A stretch of 64,000 nt of DNA, from positions 124,001 through 188,000 of the forward strand of contig JAEMBT020000002.1 in the NCBI GenBank assembly GCA_018873245.2, in the 5' to 3' direction. The position numbers and the translations under genes are program-made. The stretch is from Archegozetes longisetosus. Taxonomy: Eukaryota; Arthropoda; Arachnida; Sarcoptiformes; Trhypochthoniidae. Each line of letters starts with the position of its first letter. Position 1 is the stretch's first letter. Positions 59,479 to 64,000 of this stretch are shown piece after piece. A model generated the notes under the pieces. The model was not told the DNA's origin, ran no database searches, and worked only from the letters and a program-made list of their open reading frames with translations.

Positions 59479-62400
59479 CTAACTAATAACTTGTTGATTA
59501 TCATTATTTTCATTGCGGTTATTATCACTGATTAGCGCATCGCTATCACTATCACTATTTTCTGCAGTCTTATGTCCACATTGCCTCCAAACAGGTATCG
59601 AAACTATGCATAAAAGCAAAACACCGGTCGCCACAAACAGTGATGAAACAATAGTGCATATCATTGACGGCACATTCAATGACCAGTGGAGCTGATTTGC
59701 GATGTCTTGTGTCATATGTATAGTGAACTCTTGCCAAAAGACTGGAAATATTATTTTTGGCATTTTTCTGTATCGAAACATAGCTGTCGGAGGGTTTACG
59801 AAAACATTGAGCTGGAGCCGAGCCGCAAAATCGACTGGAGATCCAGTTATTGGCTCGATGTCTAAATATGTCTGATGTAATGATGAGTTTGGTTTAAGGC
59901 CTGACACGTTCTTCAGATAATGGGTGTCAGCGTTCATGAAATGAGGAAATGACAGGAATATAGGGGCGCCATAATGACAGGCAGACAAATCAAATATTCC
60001 CGACGGAAACTGACGGATTGGTCGAGAATCAGAATCAGAGTTGTTCTCCAATAAGTCTAATAAAAAAATCGAATTAACTATTTTCTTTTCCATAAGTGTT
60101 TGTCTAATACTCACTCAAATATTTTTGTGACTGATTCGTGAACTTTTCTAATTCCTCTAATTTATTATGATTTTTCAACAATTTGTTGATTTGAGTAATC
60201 ATCGATTTGAGGTTGATATCAATTTTAGTGGAATTGGGAGTAAAACAACTGTTTGGTGGATAATCAGTAAAGTTGGCGAAAGTATTGTCGGCCGGAAAGT
60301 ATCGATAGACCGATAAATTACCCAAATATGACTTAAGCGCTGCTTTCCAGACCATTGTCCACGCTCGGCAAAGGTTTGTGCGGAAGAATAGAATTGACTT
60401 TTGATCAGTTGACAGCGGATTAAAAAGTTCCCCGTTTTTGGCGCCCGTGAATGAATTGCACTGACTGCCAGACCAATAGTTCAGTTGCTCTGAACCGTCG
60501 AGTGTTTCGATCGAGTTAACTTTCGTGAGATCTGTTTTGCCGGTATTGACCCGAAAGAGTCCATCTTCGGTCTCATTCTTTTGATACATCCAACCGAACT
60601 TGTATTGTAACGGAATTTTAGGATTCAATATGTGACCAATACTTGTTAATAGATCGGGGTATCCGTCAAAAAGTAACTGTTCAACTGATTTTTCCACAAA
60701 AAATCGTTCAGCCAAAAGATCAATAAAGAGTGTGGCAGATGCTCGAACCGGTACCGGCAATGGCTCTATCAGACCCATAGCTATGGCTAGCGGGGCGTTC
60801 AGTGTTGTTAACTATAATTTGGAGAGCAAATACAGTCACTAAGACTTTTTGATAACTTCAAATTTTAGACTAGGACTCAATTATTATGATTGTTGAAAGA
60901 AAGCTTCATTTGTACTCTTTCGAGTAGTTTGAAAATTGTTTTTCCAATAAGTTCTACTTTATCTCACTCCAATGTTGGCGTTTAGTCAAATTTGAAATCA
61001 ATTTTAATTTGAATAAAATCCTATTATAATTTAGAAAATCTTAATTCGTAAAAGACAAGGCAGTACTAAAAAGTGTCAAATGAACAACACATTTATGAAA
61101 TATTAGGCATTTAGTCAGAGATATAAGTCGTAAATAGTGTTGGGTCGGTTCGGGTTTCTCATTTCTATTCAGTCATTTTTCGAAAAATTTTCGGAAAACT
61201 ATATTTTTTAATATGCAACAAATTTTTACAATAATAAGAGAATGATTATTAATTGCAGACTATTAAAGAATAAGATAACTATAAAAACTGTTTGCATTGA
61301 TTGAAAGTTCAGAGCTATTCATTTATTTAAGACCAAGAGTATTCAAAAACTAATGAATATTCTAATGAATCTAATGAATATTACTTGCATTCTTTCAGAA
61401 TTTTGATTTAATAACTACGAATAACAGTAAATAATAGTTGAACAAATTGTTTAAATCAAACTGTTTTGTGTTAAAGCATTAATAAGTGTTGCAATAGTTG
61501 ACTTGAAATTCATTAAATGTTTATGTAATTTGACAATTAAGATGAATCATTGAATTGCTTTAATAGATGTTGTGCTTTGTGACAGTTTCATTCAATTTAT
61601 AAAGATTTCAATTGTATGCTTACTTCTAGTTTCTATTGAGTTTGAGTTAACTGATCCAATACTGGTCATAAACAAAATGACAAACAAAAACTTTCAATAC
61701 ATATTGAACGTTCGGACAGCATTTAATAACTTGACTGACAATTTAGAGCTACTGAAATGCGTGACTGCCGTCGCGTTGTTTCTTCAATTCATACAAATTA
61801 GTTGCGGACCATTTTTGAAAAGAAACTACGGAAAGTCACATTTTTCATTGATTTGAAACGTTTTGAGTCAATTTTAAAAATTGATCGTCAAGTCTAGATA
61901 TACTATTTTTGTTATATTACAACTAACTTTAAATAGGCGTCATTTTTAATTTAATACAACGCAAGTAAATGCAACACTTTTTCGATGCCTTAACAAAAAT
62001 CAATTTACAAGTTAATAGAAAGGTATTACATAAGAGACCGAACTTGTTTTCAAGGTTCAACTTAGGGCAAAATAAGCTTATGTTTGAGTGAACAATTCAT
62101 CTTAAAATCTCTAATTGTACTCATATTTAGCACTTATCGATCAAAGGAGTTTAATTTAGTTTAAGTTATAAAACAGTAATTTTGAAATGTTTGTAAGAAT
62201 ATATATTTAATTAAAGGTTAGGTTTACATTCGTGTTTTGTTCGTGTTTTATTGACGCTCACGTTCGTCTGGATTCGTTGTAAATAAGTGCAATTTCGATA
62301 TTTGAATAGCACTCTGATTATAGATTAAATATTAGAAAAACAAGGTTCAACATATCCTCACACAGGTTACCAATAAAATAATCTGACTAAGCAGTTCAAT

Positions 62401-62885
62401 AACTGCCTGCATTTTGGTCAAGTAATAAAAGTTAATAGTTGAAAAATGAAATGAAACGGCTGCTCAACAACGTTATTGTTAAGTGAATCAATACTTGCCA
62501 TAAGGGTTTGGTCGGCAACAGATAATTGTCTCTCGAAATAGTACGTCATCTTTTCAGTAAAAGTGACACTTTGTTCGCAATGACTAAAATTAACCTGACC
62601 CTTCTTAATGTCCATCCTGTAAACAAAAGGTCCAATTTGTTTTAGCTCAGGATTAGCTCCGTTTAGCTCAACGTCTTTGGGATTGGTCACATTAAAAAAG
62701 TAAAACTTCTCATATATGGGTAGAGGTAAGTCTCGCCACAACTCGAACGATGGATTCGATCGAACTAACGCTAATTTAGAGTAAATTAGTTTTAATATCA
62801 CGATTGGTAATGAGAAAAGTGCCGATAAACCGATTATAACAAATATAAAACCAGTTGTTACGCAAATAATCGACCACTTCTTCAT
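59479..62885 (-). CDS. CD36 / SR-B family scavenger receptor, 562 aa
   Basis: Three exons on - join in frame: 62472-62885, 60115-60811, 59479-60056. The product has the family topology: a short cytoplasmic N-tail, a first membrane segment (SIICVTTGFIFVIIGLSALF), a large ectodomain and a second membrane segment near residues 505-530 (VATGVLLLCIVSIPVW) with a short acidic tail. Family signatures include FYFFNVTNPKDV, GPFVYRM, TLNAPLAIAMG, GYPDLLTSIG, FGWMYQKNET, NYWSGSQCNSFTGAKNGE and PSGIFDLSACHYGAPIFLSFPHF. These receptors take up lipoproteins, carotenoids or pathogen debris, and in arthropods include croquemort, emp and ninaD types. Introns are 1,660 and 58 bp; the first donor (GTTGTT) is weak. 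An in-frame upstream Met at 62924 would add 13 residues; the Met at 62885, next to the membrane segment, is preferred. Confidence 0.93.
60812..62471. other. first intron of the CD36-family gene
   Basis: 1.66 kb of AT-rich sequence. A 94-codon open frame on + at 61572 is probably chance. No transposon ends recognised. Confidence 0.5.
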
Positions 62886-64000
62886 TATTTGAACGATTCT
62901 CACTAACAAAGAGAATGAATGCAACCACTTTTACTTTGATTAATAAAATTGACAATTTTTTGTCACTGTACTGCTCAACAGATAAAATTGAGTTGCAATT
63001 CACTTCACAAGTATTTCACTTGCAATGCTCATCAATAAGATAAACATTAAGTCAGATAACACTTAATATTCACTACGAAACAATTGTCAAAAACGTAAAA
63101 TGCGTTCAATTTTTATAAACAAATGATTGAGTAAACACAACACATTCGGCACCAAAGCTTCAGTTCAGATTAATAGTTTTTAGTCACAAAACTCTCATTT
63201 TTTCATTTTTAAGTAATTAAATGTTTGAATAGATTGAAATCATTTTTAATTCGATTGAAATAACGCCCACGTTATTAACTTTTTGATAAGTCTTAAAGGT
63301 TTTTAAAATGTTTTTGCATAATCGCTTAGTATTGTTCGTGTTCGTACTGGAGTCAGTCTCACTTTTATGCCATTCAATAGAAGTGACGCTTAAAACCAGT
63401 ATTAGATGACGGAATTGCACATGCGTTATATGCATCATTTCAAAATGTTTTTCATCATTGCTGCAAAAAGTGTTGCCGCACTTTTAGAGGCCTTTTACTT
63501 TTACTTTTAATTAAATATGACATAAAGCGATAAATAAAACAATAGAATATAATATAGTAAAAACAATAGCATTTTCCACCACATAAGTATTAGACTACTT
63601 ATTTAGGTAATTATTAGTTTAAGTAAATTATTATTCATTTGATTGTGATTTAATAACTTTCTGAAAAGTGTTGATCGAGATGGAGAAACAAATTTTGCCA
63701 TCATCAAGTTCTATGAAATAGGTTTTTAGAGAAAAACAAATTTTTCATATGATATTGTAGCTGGACGGGCGAAAAAATCCGGAAATATATGTTTCATAAG
63801 AAATTTGAACAAACATTGCGTAACAAATCGTACGATTTTATCAAATAAATAGCTTTAGTCAAACAGATAAAACTCGTTCATAAATTAATCGAATCGACAG
63901 TTATTAGATTTAAAACAAAGTTAAATTTAATCATTTTTGAAGAACTTTTCTATAAAAAGAAAGTTGAAAACAAGTCTTTACACATTTGAAAAATTTTGAC
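62886..64000. other. 5' flank of the CD36-family gene
   Basis: AT-rich DNA without a recognisable gene or repeat. It should hold the CD36-family promoter, but no clear TATA box was seen. Confidence 0.4.

Overview
The window is AT-rich animal nuclear DNA. Genes are split by GT-AG introns of about 40 bp to 3 kb, small inverted-repeat transposons are everywhere, and several products are typical of animals: a CD36/SR-B scavenger receptor, MIF, hemopexin-like multi-repeat proteins, a metallothionein-like peptide and an acylated IQ-motif protein. An arthropod is most likely, perhaps a mite or another small soil arthropod, because small secreted Cys-rich proteins sit beside a secreted microbial-type plant-cell-wall enzyme. 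I cannot fix the species. No rRNA, convincing tRNA or CRISPR was seen.

Layout. 0-6.3 kb: mobile-element remnants, then a 14-exon hemopexin-like gene on + whose 5' end is not identified and which carries one frameshift. 6.5-9.4 kb: a MITE and an intronless GH67 alpha-glucuronidase gene on -. 13.0-19.6 kb: a five-exon IQ-motif gene with a 3 kb first intron that holds a plausible alternative first exon. 20.7-23.7 kb: MITEs and fossil coding sequence, including a dead hemopexin-like paralogue. 24.7-29.2 kb: compact genes (secreted Cys-rich protein, MIF, second secreted Cys-rich protein on -, metallothionein-like peptide). 29.9-37.4 kb: large palindromes, a two-exon unknown gene at 31.3-31.9 kb and a dead Tc1 element split by a foldback element. 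39.3-40.4 kb: three nested MITEs. 43.7-44.1 kb: a small secreted, probably GPI-anchored protein. 45.2-46.0 kb: a near-perfect palindrome; 46.5-47.0 kb: an exon resembling the atlastin/GBP helical region. 48.25-54.55 kb: a 6.3 kb DNA transposon with a decayed transposase-like gene, into which a shortened relative of itself has jumped, itself hit by two further MITEs. 55.7-57.4 kb: two clusters of heat-shock-element-like sites facing each other across 1.4 kb. 59.5-62.9 kb: a three-exon CD36-family gene on -.

Working together. There is no operon logic. The functional genes are independent animal genes for secretion, detoxification, lipid scavenging and cell-wall digestion. The most informative material is the transposon stratigraphy: at least six elements have target-site duplications (TSDs) or TA duplications readable in the sequence, and several insertions are nested. 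Gene structures were assembled by hand from splice-site consensus, reading frame and internal homology, and have not been checked against transcripts.
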